Shown one piece after another: positions 27,068-36,266 of a DNA stretch of 64,000 bases; the first letter of the stretch is position 1; every line of letters begins with the position of its first letter. A program made the position numbers and the translations under genes. The notes beneath the pieces are model-generated. The model had not been told where the DNA came from, searched no databases, and was given only the letters and a program-made list of their open reading frames with translations. Source of the DNA: Syntrophomonas sp. DTU019 (lineage in GTDB: Bacteria; Bacillota; Syntrophomonadia; Syntrophomonadales; Syntrophomonadaceae); assembly GCA_913757435.1 (NCBI GenBank), contig CAJYDM010000001.1, forward strand, positions 248,001-312,000. The letters are read 5' to 3'.

Positions 27068-27934
27068 TTATTCCTTAACCAATCCTTTACTTTTAAGTAA
27101 AGCTGTCGGAGAATTGAATAGTTTATTTATACCCAATTGACCCGGTTTATACCCAAAAGCCAGGCCCATCAATTGAGTAAAATAGATAATAGGCATTCTA
27201 AAGTCCAGACCCATGGCTTTTTGCCGCATATCCAGATTACCCTGACACATCGGGCAGGCCACTACAATAGCGTCTGCTCCGGCTTTCTTGGCAGATTTCA
27301 GTACCTGCCCGCCCAGATCCAATACGATGTCAGTGTCAGAGGCGGCATATCCCCCGCCGCAACACTCCGCTTTGTGTCCCCAGGTAACAGTTTCGGCCCC
27401 CAAGGCTTTCAACAGATTGTCTAATGATACCGGCTGTTCAGGATCATCGAATTGCACCACCTTCTGCGGACGGGTTATAAGACACCCATAGTACGCAGCC
27501 ACACGCAATCCTCGCAACGGTTTGACCACCTGCTGCGCTATGGCTTCCAGTCCGGTTTCTTCCACAAGCAGCTGCAAAAGATGCTCTACCTCTGGTTTAA
27601 CCGGGGCCGGAGACTGCAACATTTGTTCTACTTCGGCCTTCATGTGGGGATTATTGCGGATCTCATGCGAAGCCGTCTTGAGCCGGCTGAAACATCCGGC
27701 GCATACTGCCATCACCTTGTCCATTTTCATATCCTCCGCAATGCTGAGGTTTCGGGCTGAAAGGCCTACCGCCAGCGAGTGATCAACGGAGTGAGCAGCG
27801 GTGGCGCCACAGCAATTCCAATCCTCAATTTCCTGCAAATTAATATTCAGATGTTTGCATACCAGACGGGTGGACATATCATATTCTTTTGACATGGAAT
27901 GCAGTGAACACCCCGGAAAATATGCTACATTCAT
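27068..27934 (-). CDS. HdrB-like CCG-domain protein (second copy)
   Basis: 288 residues with two cysteine-rich CCG domains: 'YFPGCSLHSMSKEY' and 'DWNCCGATAAHSV' in the first half, 'AAYYGCLITRPQK', 'AECCGGGYAAS' and 'ACPMCQGNLDMRQKAMG' in the second. In HdrB these bind noncubane [4Fe-4S] clusters that handle disulfides. It overlaps hdrC2 by 4 bases (ATGA). With hdrC2 it forms the second C-B pair of the module. The in vivo substrate is unlikely to be the methanogen heterodisulfide. Confidence 0.88.
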   Translation of the reverse strand: MNVAYFPGCSLHSMSKEYDMSTRLVCKHLNINLQEIEDWNCCGATAAHSVDHSLAVGLSARNLSIAEDMKMDKVMAVCAGCFSRLKTASHEIRNNPHMKAEVEQMLQSPAPVKPEVEHLLQLLVEETGLEAIAQQVVKPLRGLRVAAYYGCLITRPQKVVQFDDPEQPVSLDNLLKALGAETVTWGHKAECCGGGYAASDTDIVLDLGGQVLKSAKKAGADAIVVACPMCQGNLDMRQKAMGLDFRMPIIYFTQLMGLAFGYKPGQLGINKLFNSPTALLKSKGLVKE

Positions 27935-28530
27935 TCTGCTACCCCCTTTTGGCCAGGCTTCGGTCTGAACAGCCTTTTGACTTTATCCATCCTTTTGACC
28001 CGGGCCGGAATCGGGTTGAGTTTTCCTTTGAAAAACATCTGCGGTCCCAGTTCAGCATTATTAAGATACTGTTTAGACTTAAGATTGTAATTTAAAATTA
28101 GATACAGTTCGGATACTCGCCCAATTTTCTGCACTTGATCCAGCATCAACTCATGGAACAGCTTCACATTTGGCCTGGTTGGAACTATACCCCGGTCAAT
28201 AGCCCTTTCGCGCAAGTAATCTATAATGCGGGGAATGTCGATCCCCGAAGGGCAGCGATCCACGCACAACTGGCAGGCCACACAGCACCACAATGCGTCC
28301 ATTTGCAGCAGTCTATCTTCATTGCCAACCTTGATCAACTGCACGATTTTACGCGGCGTATAATCAAATATATGGGTATTGGAGCATCCACCCGAACATT
28401 TGCCGCATTCCAGGCAGCGTTCGATTTCCACACCGCAATTTTGCAGTATCTCCTGGCTCAGGCTATTGCTCTGCTCATCCAGCTGCAGAGCCTTAAAATA
28501 CTGGTTAACTGGTGAGGTTGTTGCATTCAT
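27931..28530 (-). CDS. HdrC-like 4Fe-4S protein (second copy)
   Basis: About 199 residues. Two [4Fe-4S] ferredoxin motifs are visible: 'CLECGKCSGGCSNTH' and 'CVACQLCVDRCPSGID'. It is the electron wire between HdrA and HdrB in Hdr complexes. The start at 28530 is chosen because GGAGG lies 8 bases upstream; two codons further upstream a GTG is also in frame. It follows hdrA by 13 bases. Confidence 0.87.
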   Translation of the reverse strand: MNATTSPVNQYFKALQLDEQSNSLSQEILQNCGVEIERCLECGKCSGGCSNTHIFDYTPRKIVQLIKVGNEDRLLQMDALWCCVACQLCVDRCPSGIDIPRIIDYLRERAIDRGIVPTRPNVKLFHELMLDQVQKIGRVSELYLILNYNLKSKQYLNNAELGPQMFFKGKLNPIPARVKRMDKVKRLFRPKPGQKGVAE

Positions 28531-28543
28531 CAGCACTTCCTCC

Positions 28544-29581
28544 TTAATCGGCCTGATTCAACACGGCCATAGCCTGCGCGGCTGCAGCCGCCCCCTGCTG
28601 CAGAGCCCCTAGAGTCTCCACCGCAAAGCCGCATGATCCGGCCAGAAATACGCGTTCTTGGACCTTCACTGCCTGGAATGGCTCGGGCTCTATAAACCCG
28701 TAAGCATCAGTTTCCAGTCCGAACATCTCGGCCATCTCGGTAGTCCCCCGGCTGGGGCGTATGGCTGCTGCCAGGACGATGTAATCGGCTCTAACTTCAA
28801 TTGGGACCCCCATCAGGGTATCTTCGCAGCGTATCAACAAGCGGTCATCTTCCGGCAGAACCTTGGCCGGGCGCCCCCGCACATAACGGACGTGTTTATC
28901 TTCTATCACCGAACGCACAAACTCTTCATACTCTTTCCCGCTAGCCCGGTAGTCCATGTAGAACACATAGCTCTTGGCCTCCGGAAGCAGATCTTTGACC
29001 AGACCGGCCTGCTTGGCGGAATACATGCAGCAGATCTTGGAGCAATACGGATACCCTTTAGAACGGTCTCTTGAACCTACACATTTGAAAAAGGCCACCA
29101 CCGGTGGTTTTTCCGGTTTCTTTCCTGCTGACCATTCCTTTAATACGGCTTCAAATTCCAGTGAATCGTAAACATTTGGGAAGGCCCCATGGCCGTATTC
29201 ACCATATCCTGATAAATCCATCATCTCAAATCCGGTGGCAATAATTACTGCACCTACCTGAAGCTCTTCAACTGCTCCGTTAATATTTTTAATTTGTACC
29301 TGGTAACCATTTTCAGTCTTCTGGCAGCCGATGACGGTGCTTTCCAATAAAACCTTAACTGAAGCACTCTGCTCAAGGTCCTTTATCCGCGGCTCTACAA
29401 ACTTGACCGGGTCCTCCCAACGAGGAAAACTGCTGGCCAACTGATTGAGGACTCCGCCCAGACGGTTGCTCTTTTCAACCAGCACCACAGGATACCCAGC
29501 CTGACCCAGCATGCGAGCCGCCTCGATCCCGGCTGCTCCCCCTCCAATTACCAGTGTTGTTTGCTCTTTATGAACTCCCAT
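28544..29581 (-). CDS. HdrA-like flavoprotein (short form)
   Basis: About 345 residues. The FAD-binding 'VIGGGAAGIEAARMLG' and 'GGVLNQLASSFPRW' begin the protein; the 'FFKCVGSRD' and 'YCSKICCMYSAKQA' cysteine motif of HdrA follows near residue 165-195, and the second FAD motif 'VFLAGSCGFAVETLGALQQG' ends it. It lacks the N-terminal and C-terminal ferredoxin domains of methanogen HdrA and the Cys/Sec in the segment after the first FAD motif, so it resembles the small HdrA of sHdr-type complexes. It probably links two C-B pairs to a flavin. The start at 29581 has GGAG 8 bases upstream. Confidence 0.87.
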   Translation of the reverse strand: MGVHKEQTTLVIGGGAAGIEAARMLGQAGYPVVLVEKSNRLGGVLNQLASSFPRWEDPVKFVEPRIKDLEQSASVKVLLESTVIGCQKTENGYQVQIKNINGAVEELQVGAVIIATGFEMMDLSGYGEYGHGAFPNVYDSLEFEAVLKEWSAGKKPEKPPVVAFFKCVGSRDRSKGYPYCSKICCMYSAKQAGLVKDLLPEAKSYVFYMDYRASGKEYEEFVRSVIEDKHVRYVRGRPAKVLPEDDRLLIRCEDTLMGVPIEVRADYIVLAAAIRPSRGTTEMAEMFGLETDAYGFIEPEPFQAVKVQERVFLAGSCGFAVETLGALQQGAAAAAQAMAVLNQAD

Positions 29582-29584
29582 CAC

Positions 29585-30535
29585 TTAAGCTCCTTTCCCC
29601 AATCCAATTCGCTCCAAAACGCCTTCCATGGGAATGGTGTTGGCTGCAAATCCTAATTTGTCAAGATCAATACCCATTGCCAGCCCAATCAATTGACCAA
29701 TGTCAATAACGGGGATATTATACGGCCCGAACCCTCTATTCGCCAGGGCCACCTGTTCCCGGTCCAGGGCAGTATTGCAGCCTGGACAAGTGGTGGTCAT
29801 AAGTTCCACTCCCTCTTCTTTGGCGCTGTCAAACTTACGTCCCAAATGCGGTTGTACCACGCTTTCTTTATGCGTAAAACCACGTCCCACCGAATAGCCG
29901 CAGCACATTCTGCGTTCCTTGTAAAATACCGGGGTGGCTCCCAAGGCTTCGTATATCTCTTCATGGAAAGTAGGCAGATCACCATCGTCTAATATCTCAT
30001 ACTGCTGGGCCAAATAATGGCAGCCATAATGGCTGGCGATACGCAAACCATTAAGGGGGCGAACTACTTTGGCCCGGATTTCATCCAGGAGCAGATAATA
30101 CAGCTCTTGAACGTGGCGTATTCTAACCTTGCCTTGATACTCAAAACCCCATTGCCCGACTATATCATTTGCCATCTTCATGTAGGCGGGGTGGTGTTTC
30201 AATATATGAGACAACTCGGTATTGTACCCGAAACAGCCATTGCAGAAACAATACATATCCAGCCCGGCATATCTTTGCTCCACAATGGAAAGATTGCGGG
30301 CAGTAACCGCCAGTGAAGGTTCGGGAGTATGCCCTGAACAGGTTAGAATATAACCTGAACAACAGGTCTGGTCAGAGTCCATAACCACTTCTATATCTAG
30401 CTTTTTCAAGACTTCCTTTATAGCGCTCTCGGTTCCCGGATATTCCATACTGCCGGTACAGCTGCGAAAAAGGAACAATTTCTCCGGTTTGGTACCCAGG
30501 CGCTCTTGAGGTGTGATCACCCTGGGACTATTCAT
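29585..30535 (-). CDS. HdrB-like CCG-domain protein (first copy)
   Basis: 316 residues. Two CCG-type regions: 'LFRSCTGSMEYPG' with 'DQTCCSGYIL', and 'SHYGCHYLAQQYE' with 'RRMCCGYSVGRG' and 'TCPGCNTALDREQ'. It overlaps hdrC1 by 8 bases. It differs from hdrB2 by a longer N-terminus and altered motif spacing, which suggests the two HdrB copies have different partners or substrates. The cluster chemistry is taken from the family. Confidence 0.87.
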   Translation of the reverse strand: MNSPRVITPQERLGTKPEKLFLFRSCTGSMEYPGTESAIKEVLKKLDIEVVMDSDQTCCSGYILTCSGHTPEPSLAVTARNLSIVEQRYAGLDMYCFCNGCFGYNTELSHILKHHPAYMKMANDIVGQWGFEYQGKVRIRHVQELYYLLLDEIRAKVVRPLNGLRIASHYGCHYLAQQYEILDDGDLPTFHEEIYEALGATPVFYKERRMCCGYSVGRGFTHKESVVQPHLGRKFDSAKEEGVELMTTTCPGCNTALDREQVALANRGFGPYNIPVIDIGQLIGLAMGIDLDKLGFAANTIPMEGVLERIGLGKGA

Positions 30536-31121
30536 TTACAATTCTCCCTTCCAGATAGCTCAAGCGCAACGGCTTCTGCTCAGAATCCTGAAGCTTCTCC
30601 ATAAACTCTCTAGCTCCGGTTTGTTCAAAAATGGCCTGATATTGAGCTTTAGCCTCATCTGATACTGTCGGCCAGGGTTCTGCCCCAACGCCCGTTCTGA
30701 GGCGCCCAATTTTTTCTATACCTTTCTGCCCAGGCACAAAGGTTAGACCGTGATCAAAAGCTTTAAAAACGAATTTGTTTATGCCGTTTACATATTTCTG
30801 CCCGTATCCATTTTCCAAAGCCATATAGCGCAATTGCATCATCAACAGGGGATAATTAATGTCCACCGGGCATACCCGATAGCAATTGGCGCACCAAAAA
30901 CAGCGCCAGATCTCCTCACTATCCAGCAGGCGAGTTATACTGCCTGATAAAACGTCATTAATAATCGCTCTGGGATTGTATGAGGGAGTGATGGCTGCCA
31001 CCGGGCAATTGCCTGTGCACTTACCACACTGCAGGCATTGCTCCAAATTCTCCACCAGGTGGTAGCGATCCACTTTGTGAATTAGTTCGGGATCCCATTC
31101 CCGGTCATGCTCTCTAGGCAT
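30528..31121 (-). CDS. HdrC-like 4Fe-4S protein (first copy)
   Basis: About 197 residues and the first gene of the catabolic cluster. Two [4Fe-4S] motifs: 'CLQCGKCTGNCPVAAI' and 'CFWCANCYRVCPVDIN'. An ATG two codons upstream is too close to GGAG; the ATG at 31121 has it 8 bases away. Order on the message is hdrC1-hdrB1-hdrA-hdrC2-hdrB2, the C-B-A-C-B arrangement that recalls sHdr operons. A sigma-54 promoter lies about 60 bases upstream. Confidence 0.87.
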   Translation of the reverse strand: MPREHDREWDPELIHKVDRYHLVENLEQCLQCGKCTGNCPVAAITPSYNPRAIINDVLSGSITRLLDSEEIWRCFWCANCYRVCPVDINYPLLMMQLRYMALENGYGQKYVNGINKFVFKAFDHGLTFVPGQKGIEKIGRLRTGVGAEPWPTVSDEAKAQYQAIFEQTGAREFMEKLQDSEQKPLRLSYLEGRIVNE

Positions 31122-31180
31122 TTGCATCGCTCCTTTATTATTTGGGAATATTTATTTTGGTCGATCTATTGTCACTAGTT

Positions 31181-31196
31181 TGCATAAACCATGCCA
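31181..31196 (-). promoter_or_regulatory. Sigma-54 (-24/-12) promoter of Hdr/CoA-transferase cluster
   Basis: The minus strand reads TGGCAT-N5-ATGCA with exact -24/-12 spacing (GG and GC ten bases apart), 60 bases before the hdrC1 start. The nearest upstream gene on the same strand, past an insertion sequence, is a sigma-54 activator, which supports the call. Confidence 0.7.
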
Positions 31197-31243
31197 ACTC
31201 ATACAAAGCCCTATATTTCACAAACCCAGCAATAATGACAATT

Positions 31244-31356
31244 AAAAAGTGTCAGGTTTCAGTCTTTTTGTCCTAATTCCTGACACTTCATTAAGTATGT
31301 TCAAATTAATATGCTTAATATGCGGTTTTTCGCTGGTTACAATAAAACATCAGCCT
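31244..31356. repeat. Left copy of 113-bp target-site duplication
   Basis: Identical over 113 bases to 33299-33411 by direct reading. The two copies abut the insertion sequence on each side in direct orientation. The duplicate includes the hairpin GTGTCAGG...CCTGACAC and a tandem TTAATATGC TTAATATGC. Confidence 0.9.
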
Positions 31357-33298
31357 CCTGACTTTTGCAAAATAGAGGAAGAAGAAAGCTCTCCGCGCCC
31401 CTAGATGATAGGCAATTGAGAGCTTTTCTTTTAATTGTAGGATTGTATATCTAAGCTTTGCGGATGTCTTTCAGTTTACCATACGGTAAGATTTCAGGAA
31501 GTTGTAAAGTACTTAGGATTGCCGAAAAGTCTTCATTTGATTGGTTCTTTAGATAATATGAGCTGTTGCTTTTTGCATCATCAATAACAGTAAGATTAGC
31601 ACTTCGAAGAGCATCTTGGATCTTTTCGGTAGACAACTCAAGTTTTTCTTTTCTGAGTTTGTATTCTAGATACCGCTGGATTACCAAAGCCAGGTAGCAC
31701 ATTACGAAATGGCCGCGAATACTCGATTCTGTCCAAACAAAGATGGGTCTGGCCTCTAAATTGCTTTTCATAACCCTGAAGCTCTCCTCAATCTTCCAAA
31801 GGCCTTGATAGATCCCTATCACCTGCGCCGCTGACAGGCTTTTGTCCGAGCTTTGAATTCCATAATATCCATCGAATTGTGCATCCATTTCAACCTGATT
31901 TTCGTTGAATGAAACGTGATCGTCATCAAAAATGGCCAGTTGCACATACTTTTTGCCACCCTTTTTCATTTCTGCTTTGAGACTGGATTTGGAGTCCACA
32001 AGGCGCCGGGACTTCTCTATCAATCGTTCGCGGTCTCTACGGTCTTTCTCAGCACGTTTAGCTGACCAAGTTATCACCATATTGTCATCGAGCAAGACTT
32101 TTTCGCCATTAATCTTAACACTGTTCTGAAAATTGCAGACCTTCCATTTAAATTGCGGGCTCTCCACAGTGTAGCCCTCGTCCCCAAGAACTAGGTTCTT
32201 AATTGCTTTACTTGCAGATCGGATTTTGTATGCCATGACATAATCAAAACCTTTTGACCTGAGGTAGGCCAGGTTCTGTTTAGAATTTAGCCCACGATCA
32301 GCGGTTATTATAATCTTCTTTATGCCATAGGTTTCCCGTAAGTATTCCATAACTGGCACCAGCGTCTTAAAATCATTGGTATTTCCGGGGAACAGTTCAT
32401 AGCTAATTGGGATGCCCTCATCGTCAATTAAGAGCCCCATTACGACTTGGACCTGATTTACTTTGTTGTCTTTAGAATAACCGAACTTCTTAAGTTCATC
32501 GGCTCTGACTGACTCAAAGTAATAAGTGGTAACATCGTAGAAAGCAACTCCAAGGTTGCGTGTCATTTTAAGTGATAGCTGCTTGTTCAAGTGCCTTTCC
32601 AGAGATTTCTTTTCATTGGCAAGAAAAGAAAGACTCCGGTATATTTGTTCTAAATTCATTTCCTTGGAGTTGATAAAGAACTCCTTTTGTTCAAAGCTCT
32701 TTTTCTTTGATGCCGGTTTTAGCAGCCGGAAGTAAACGAGCATAGATGTCGTATCTTTGACTTTGAACTTAAGGTTGGAATCACGCTTCTGGCGATAATC
32801 GAAGAAGTAATCAAGTTTCAATTCATCCCAGATACTCTCGTATACCTTAACGCCGTAATTACGAATAGGAAAGCCTTTAGCAGCGTCGTTATCAGATCCT
32901 TCCAGGTAATGCTGGATATCTTTAAATATTGCTTCTTGTTTAAGACTCTCGTTGAAAGCCCTGGACTCCCGGCATTCTCTGCGCAAACGATTCAGAATTC
33001 CAGGCTCCTGCGCTTCCAATTCGTCTGCACGCCCTAATACCTTAAGTACCCTGGTCTTGGGCTTCTTATTAACTGGATCCCGATAAGACTCCACGATTCT
33101 CACATATTTGATCCCTCGGCTGTTATATACCTGTAGACTGCTCATGCCTGCACCCCTCGTATGAACCAAGTATAGTATAACCATATTATAACATACATAC
33201 GTTAGATATACAGTAGAGGGATATAAAAAATACCCGATAAATACTAATATTACAGCATTTACACGGGTATTCTTTTCAGCTTATCTGCAAAAGTCAGG
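31357..33298 (-). mobile_element. IS1634-like (IS4-superfamily) insertion sequence
   Basis: 1942 bp bounded by the 13-bp perfect terminal inverted repeat CCTGACTTTTGCA (31357-31369, and its complement at 33286-33298). It carries one full transposase and is flanked by a 113-bp direct repeat. Very long, variable target duplications are a known property of IS1634, and the transposase looks like that family. The element appears complete and recently inserted, since both target copies are identical. Confidence 0.92.
31451..33145 (-). CDS. IS1634-family transposase
   Basis: About 564 residues. 'KKIIITADRGLNSKQNLAYL' carries the second Asp of the DDE triad, and 'IYQGLWKIEESFRVMKSNLEARPIF' is the Y-x(2)-W-x-I-E-x-x-F-R (YREK-like) region with the catalytic Glu. 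'VAFYDVTTYYFE' supplies the first Asp. These match IS4-superfamily DDE transposases with a large insertion domain. The start is set at the ATG at 33145 because GAGGGG lies 7 bases upstream; an open frame extends 13 codons further. No frameshift is seen, so it may be active. Confidence 0.92.
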   Translation of the reverse strand: MSSLQVYNSRGIKYVRIVESYRDPVNKKPKTRVLKVLGRADELEAQEPGILNRLRRECRESRAFNESLKQEAIFKDIQHYLEGSDNDAAKGFPIRNYGVKVYESIWDELKLDYFFDYRQKRDSNLKFKVKDTTSMLVYFRLLKPASKKKSFEQKEFFINSKEMNLEQIYRSLSFLANEKKSLERHLNKQLSLKMTRNLGVAFYDVTTYYFESVRADELKKFGYSKDNKVNQVQVVMGLLIDDEGIPISYELFPGNTNDFKTLVPVMEYLRETYGIKKIIITADRGLNSKQNLAYLRSKGFDYVMAYKIRSASKAIKNLVLGDEGYTVESPQFKWKVCNFQNSVKINGEKVLLDDNMVITWSAKRAEKDRRDRERLIEKSRRLVDSKSSLKAEMKKGGKKYVQLAIFDDDHVSFNENQVEMDAQFDGYYGIQSSDKSLSAAQVIGIYQGLWKIEESFRVMKSNLEARPIFVWTESSIRGHFVMCYLALVIQRYLEYKLRKEKLELSTEKIQDALRSANLTVIDDAKSNSSYYLKNQSNEDFSAILSTLQLPEILPYGKLKDIRKA

Positions 33299-33342
33299 AA
33301 AAAGTGTCAGGTTTCAGTCTTTTTGTCCTAATTCCTGACACT
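33299..33342 (-). terminator. Hairpin with U-run in target duplication (regulator terminator)
   Basis: On the minus strand AAGTGTCAGG pairs with CCTGACACTT across a 22-base loop and is followed by TTTTT, so it looks like the terminator of the sigma-54 activator gene 140 bases upstream. It is copied at 31244-31287 by the target duplication, now between the IS and the hdr promoter. Confidence 0.55.
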
Positions 33343-33411
33343 TCATTAAGTATGTTCAAATTAATATGCTTAATATGCGGTTTTTCGCTGGTTACAATAA
33401 AACATCAGCCT
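33299..33411. repeat. Right copy of 113-bp target-site duplication
   Basis: The direct repeat partner of 31244-31356, adjacent to the right end of the insertion sequence, with no mismatch found. Confidence 0.9.
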
Positions 33412-33482
33412 GGGCCCCACGAAATGGATACTAATGGTTCTTCTCATAAAAGCAGTGATATCGGAATATATCTCTCAAGGAA

Positions 33483-35306
33483 TTATGCCATAGGCAGTCG
33501 GGGCTCGGGCCGGGAGGGTTTGCCGTCAATATTTAAAGCCCTCATTTTATAATACAGGGTGCTGCGCGGGATCCCCAAGAGCTGCGCTGCCTTGGCCTTG
33601 TTATATCTGGTCTGCTGCAGGGCCTGGGTGATGGCTGCCCGCTCATGCTGATCCATGATGTTATCCAGTTGTGAGGTGGCCGCTTCCAGTACATGCCGGC
33701 TGTGACTCACAGAGCTTTTCTCTACACCTTGTAAGACATCCATTACCCCTGCTTCCTCCAGGGAAAGAGCGGTAATATAATCGTCCTCCATCAGTATAAC
33801 CACACTCTCCAAGAGGTTTTGCAACTGTCGTACATTGCCGGGCCAGTGGTAATCAGTCAGCAGTTTCAGAACCTCACGGTCGATGCCCTTGATATTACGT
33901 CCATACTCCATGCCTAATTTGCGCAGGAATAATCTGGTCAGGCCAGGAATATCATCCCTGCGCTCCCTCAAAGGCGGTATCTCCAGGACTACGACACTCA
34001 GCCGGTAATACAGATCACTGCGAAACAATTTCTCTTCTACCAGTTCGGCCATGTTGCGATTGGTGGCAGCTATAATACGCACATCGGCGTTAATGGGAGA
34101 AGCCCCCCCCACTCGGTAAAAACGCCGTTCTTGCAATACCCTTAGTAATTTGGCCTGCATTTCTAGTGGCAGTTCGCCAATTTCATCCAGAAACAGAGTT
34201 CCTTCATTAGCCAATTCGAACTTACCGGCTTTTCCCTGCCGATTGGCCCCGGTGAATGAGCCTGATTCATAGCCGAACATTTCGCTTTCAAAAAGGGTTT
34301 CAGGTATAGCGCTGCAGTTGATCTCTATATAAGGGTTTTTGGCCCGTTTACTGTGGTTGTATATCACCTGGGCCATAATCTCTTTTCCAGTGCCGCTTTC
34401 ACCCTGTATCAATACCGTGGCGTCTGTAGCAGCCACCCTCTTGGCCTGCTGCAATACCCGCCGGGTTTCAGGGTTGACAGTGTAGAATGGTTCATCCCCT
34501 AATATATCCTGAGTTTCAATTATGCGCTCCAGCTTTCTTACTTTAACCTGGGCATTTTCTAGTCTATCTATCAACCGGCGGATATGACTGACATCCAGAG
34601 TAGTGCAAACCGCACCCAAAAAAGCTTGGTCAGAAAAAACCACCGGCACTGCGTTACGAATTACGTATAATCCATTATTCAGTTCGGTAAGTACATGTTG
34701 ATAGGACTGCCTATTGTTAATGACTTTTAAAAGCAGATCGTCAGGGAAAAAATCCTCTAGTTTACGGCCGATTATCTTCGCAGCAGGCACATCAAACAGC
34801 CTTTCGGCGCCGGTATTCCAGAAATTGACCCGACCGTCGCAGTCTATAACCTGAATACCTTCGGCTATGTTTTCCAGAACTGCGTACATATGCTCACCCA
34901 GCATCTCCAGCTTGGAAGAAAAGCCGTTACAGACATCGCGGGCAGTGAGGATGCCTACCACTTCGCCTTTTTCGTTAAGCACCGGAAGGCGGCCTATGTT
35001 CCTGGACCGCATGATGTCACGTGCTCGAGTCAAACCTTCATCTTGAGTAGTTGTAATGGTTGGGTGGCTGCACAGGCTTCTTATGGGAATGCCTTGAGGC
35101 AATCCATTAGTGACGGTCCGCACCAAGGTTTCTCTGGTAACCAGGCCCATAAATACCCCTTCATCATCGACCACCACCACTTCTCCCCAGTGGTTCTTAA
35201 GGATCTGGTCCAGGACGTTTTCCACATTTTCGTCATGTTTGACCAGCCCATAGTCCTGTGTCATGGCTTCCCCAACACACAAATCAGTTATGCGCAAATC
35301 TGGCAT
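33483..35306 (-). CDS. Sigma-54-dependent transcriptional activator with CBS and PAS domains
   Basis: 607 residues. In order: two CBS motifs (about 5-115), a PAS sensor (about 130-240, '[21 protein letters not shown]'-type start), an AAA+ ATPase (about 285-515) with Walker A 'GESGTGKE', the sigma-54 contact loop 'GSFTGA' and Walker B '[10 protein letters not shown]', then a Fis-type helix-turn-helix (about 555-590, '[21 protein letters not shown]'). It drives transcription from -24/-12 promoters, here most likely that of the Hdr/CoA-transferase cluster just downstream. CBS domains often bind adenine nucleotides or CoA esters; the signal is unknown. It is cut off from its probable target promoter by the IS. 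Confidence 0.92.
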   Translation of the reverse strand: MPDLRITDLCVGEAMTQDYGLVKHDENVENVLDQILKNHWGEVVVVDDEGVFMGLVTRETLVRTVTNGLPQGIPIRSLCSHPTITTTQDEGLTRARDIMRSRNIGRLPVLNEKGEVVGILTARDVCNGFSSKLEMLGEHMYAVLENIAEGIQVIDCDGRVNFWNTGAERLFDVPAAKIIGRKLEDFFPDDLLLKVINNRQSYQHVLTELNNGLYVIRNAVPVVFSDQAFLGAVCTTLDVSHIRRLIDRLENAQVKVRKLERIIETQDILGDEPFYTVNPETRRVLQQAKRVAATDATVLIQGESGTGKEIMAQVIYNHSKRAKNPYIEINCSAIPETLFESEMFGYESGSFTGANRQGKAGKFELANEGTLFLDEIGELPLEMQAKLLRVLQERRFYRVGGASPINADVRIIAATNRNMAELVEEKLFRSDLYYRLSVVVLEIPPLRERRDDIPGLTRLFLRKLGMEYGRNIKGIDREVLKLLTDYHWPGNVRQLQNLLESVVILMEDDYITALSLEEAGVMDVLQGVEKSSVSHSRHVLEAATSQLDNIMDQHERAAITQALQQTRYNKAKAAQLLGIPRSTLYYKMRALNIDGKPSRPEPRLPMA

Positions 35307-35499
35307 TTTATCACATCCTTGCTACTTAAGCGGTCTGTTAAGCTGTCCCTAATTCAAAATAAAAATAGCATTGTCGATATCTTGTCCAATAAAACCAATA
35401 TATAACTCTTCCTAAAGTATGAATCCATTATGATTTATGGGTATTTATGCCATATTTTGTCGAATGTCTCTGCCTAGACTACAGCTTCATCTCGCATCT

Positions 35500-36096
35500 T
35501 TAAAGCAATACGGATTCCAGCAGCAATTGTATATATGCATGTCTGACTGTTTCATCCTTAAGATCTACACCCATCATTTCAGTAATATAACTTCCCATTA
35601 AAATGGGGAACGACAATGCGCTCAACAAATAAAGGGTGCGCATATAGAGGGCATTTTCATCTGCCTCAGGCTTGATCTCAGACAGGACCTGTTTGATTGA
35701 GGCTATACCTTCAACTTTTAGAAATGTCATGTATTCAGCATGCTTATCGAGCGGTTTATTGTGGATGGCATGGTCGATCATTTTTTTTATTAAATCGGGA
35801 TACTTATTAATTATCTCAGTATATTGATTAATAAATGCTAACAGCCTGGTTGCCGCATCTGTTTGGTCGGAATGGAGCACCGCAAAGGTTTTTCTAATCT
35901 CACTGTTGACTGTTGCCAGAGCGGTATCGATCACGCCATCTTTAGAACCGAAGTGGTAGTTTACTGCGGCTAAGTTGACATTGGCTCGGGCGGCGATTTT
36001 GCGTATGGTGATATTATGAAACCCCTCTTCGGCGATGATGTCCATGGTTGTCTTTACAATTTTTTGTTTAGTGGTCAGGTTTTCCCAGTTATTCAT
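35500..36096 (-). CDS. TetR-family transcriptional regulator
   Basis: 198 residues. The N-terminal TetR helix-turn-helix is clear: 'IIAEEGFHNITIRKIAARANVN' region followed by 'AAVNYHFGSKDGVI'. The C-terminal ligand domain is not assigned. It is divergent from the giant activase gene, with about 170 bases between starts, so it probably controls that gene and itself. An AAACATGGTTT near-palindrome lies in the gap at about 36117-36127 and could be its operator. Confidence 0.88.
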   Translation of the reverse strand: MNNWENLTTKQKIVKTTMDIIAEEGFHNITIRKIAARANVNLAAVNYHFGSKDGVIDTALATVNSEIRKTFAVLHSDQTDAATRLLAFINQYTEIINKYPDLIKKMIDHAIHNKPLDKHAEYMTFLKVEGIASIKQVLSEIKPEADENALYMRTLYLLSALSFPILMGSYITEMMGVDLKDETVRHAYIQLLLESVLL

Positions 36097-36266
36097 TACA
36101 CATCCCGATTTGTTTTAAACATGGTTTGATATCAGCATAGTACATTACCCCATCAGATTCAACACTGATAATGTTACTGATTGACACCACGGGTATTCTA
36201 ACCTACCATAAGGATAAGCTGAATTCAAACATCGTTTTAATTTTGCTGGATTGGGGAGGAACCATG

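Noticed and set aside
28544-29581. Selenocysteine in HdrA
   Set aside because: Some HdrA proteins carry Sec, but no in-frame TGA interrupts this gene and the Cys/Sec segment is absent.
31244-31287. Hairpin GTGTCAGG...CCTGACAC as an IS end or second element
   Set aside because: The true IS ends are the CCTGACTTTTGCA repeats at 31357 and 33298; the hairpin belongs to the duplicated target.
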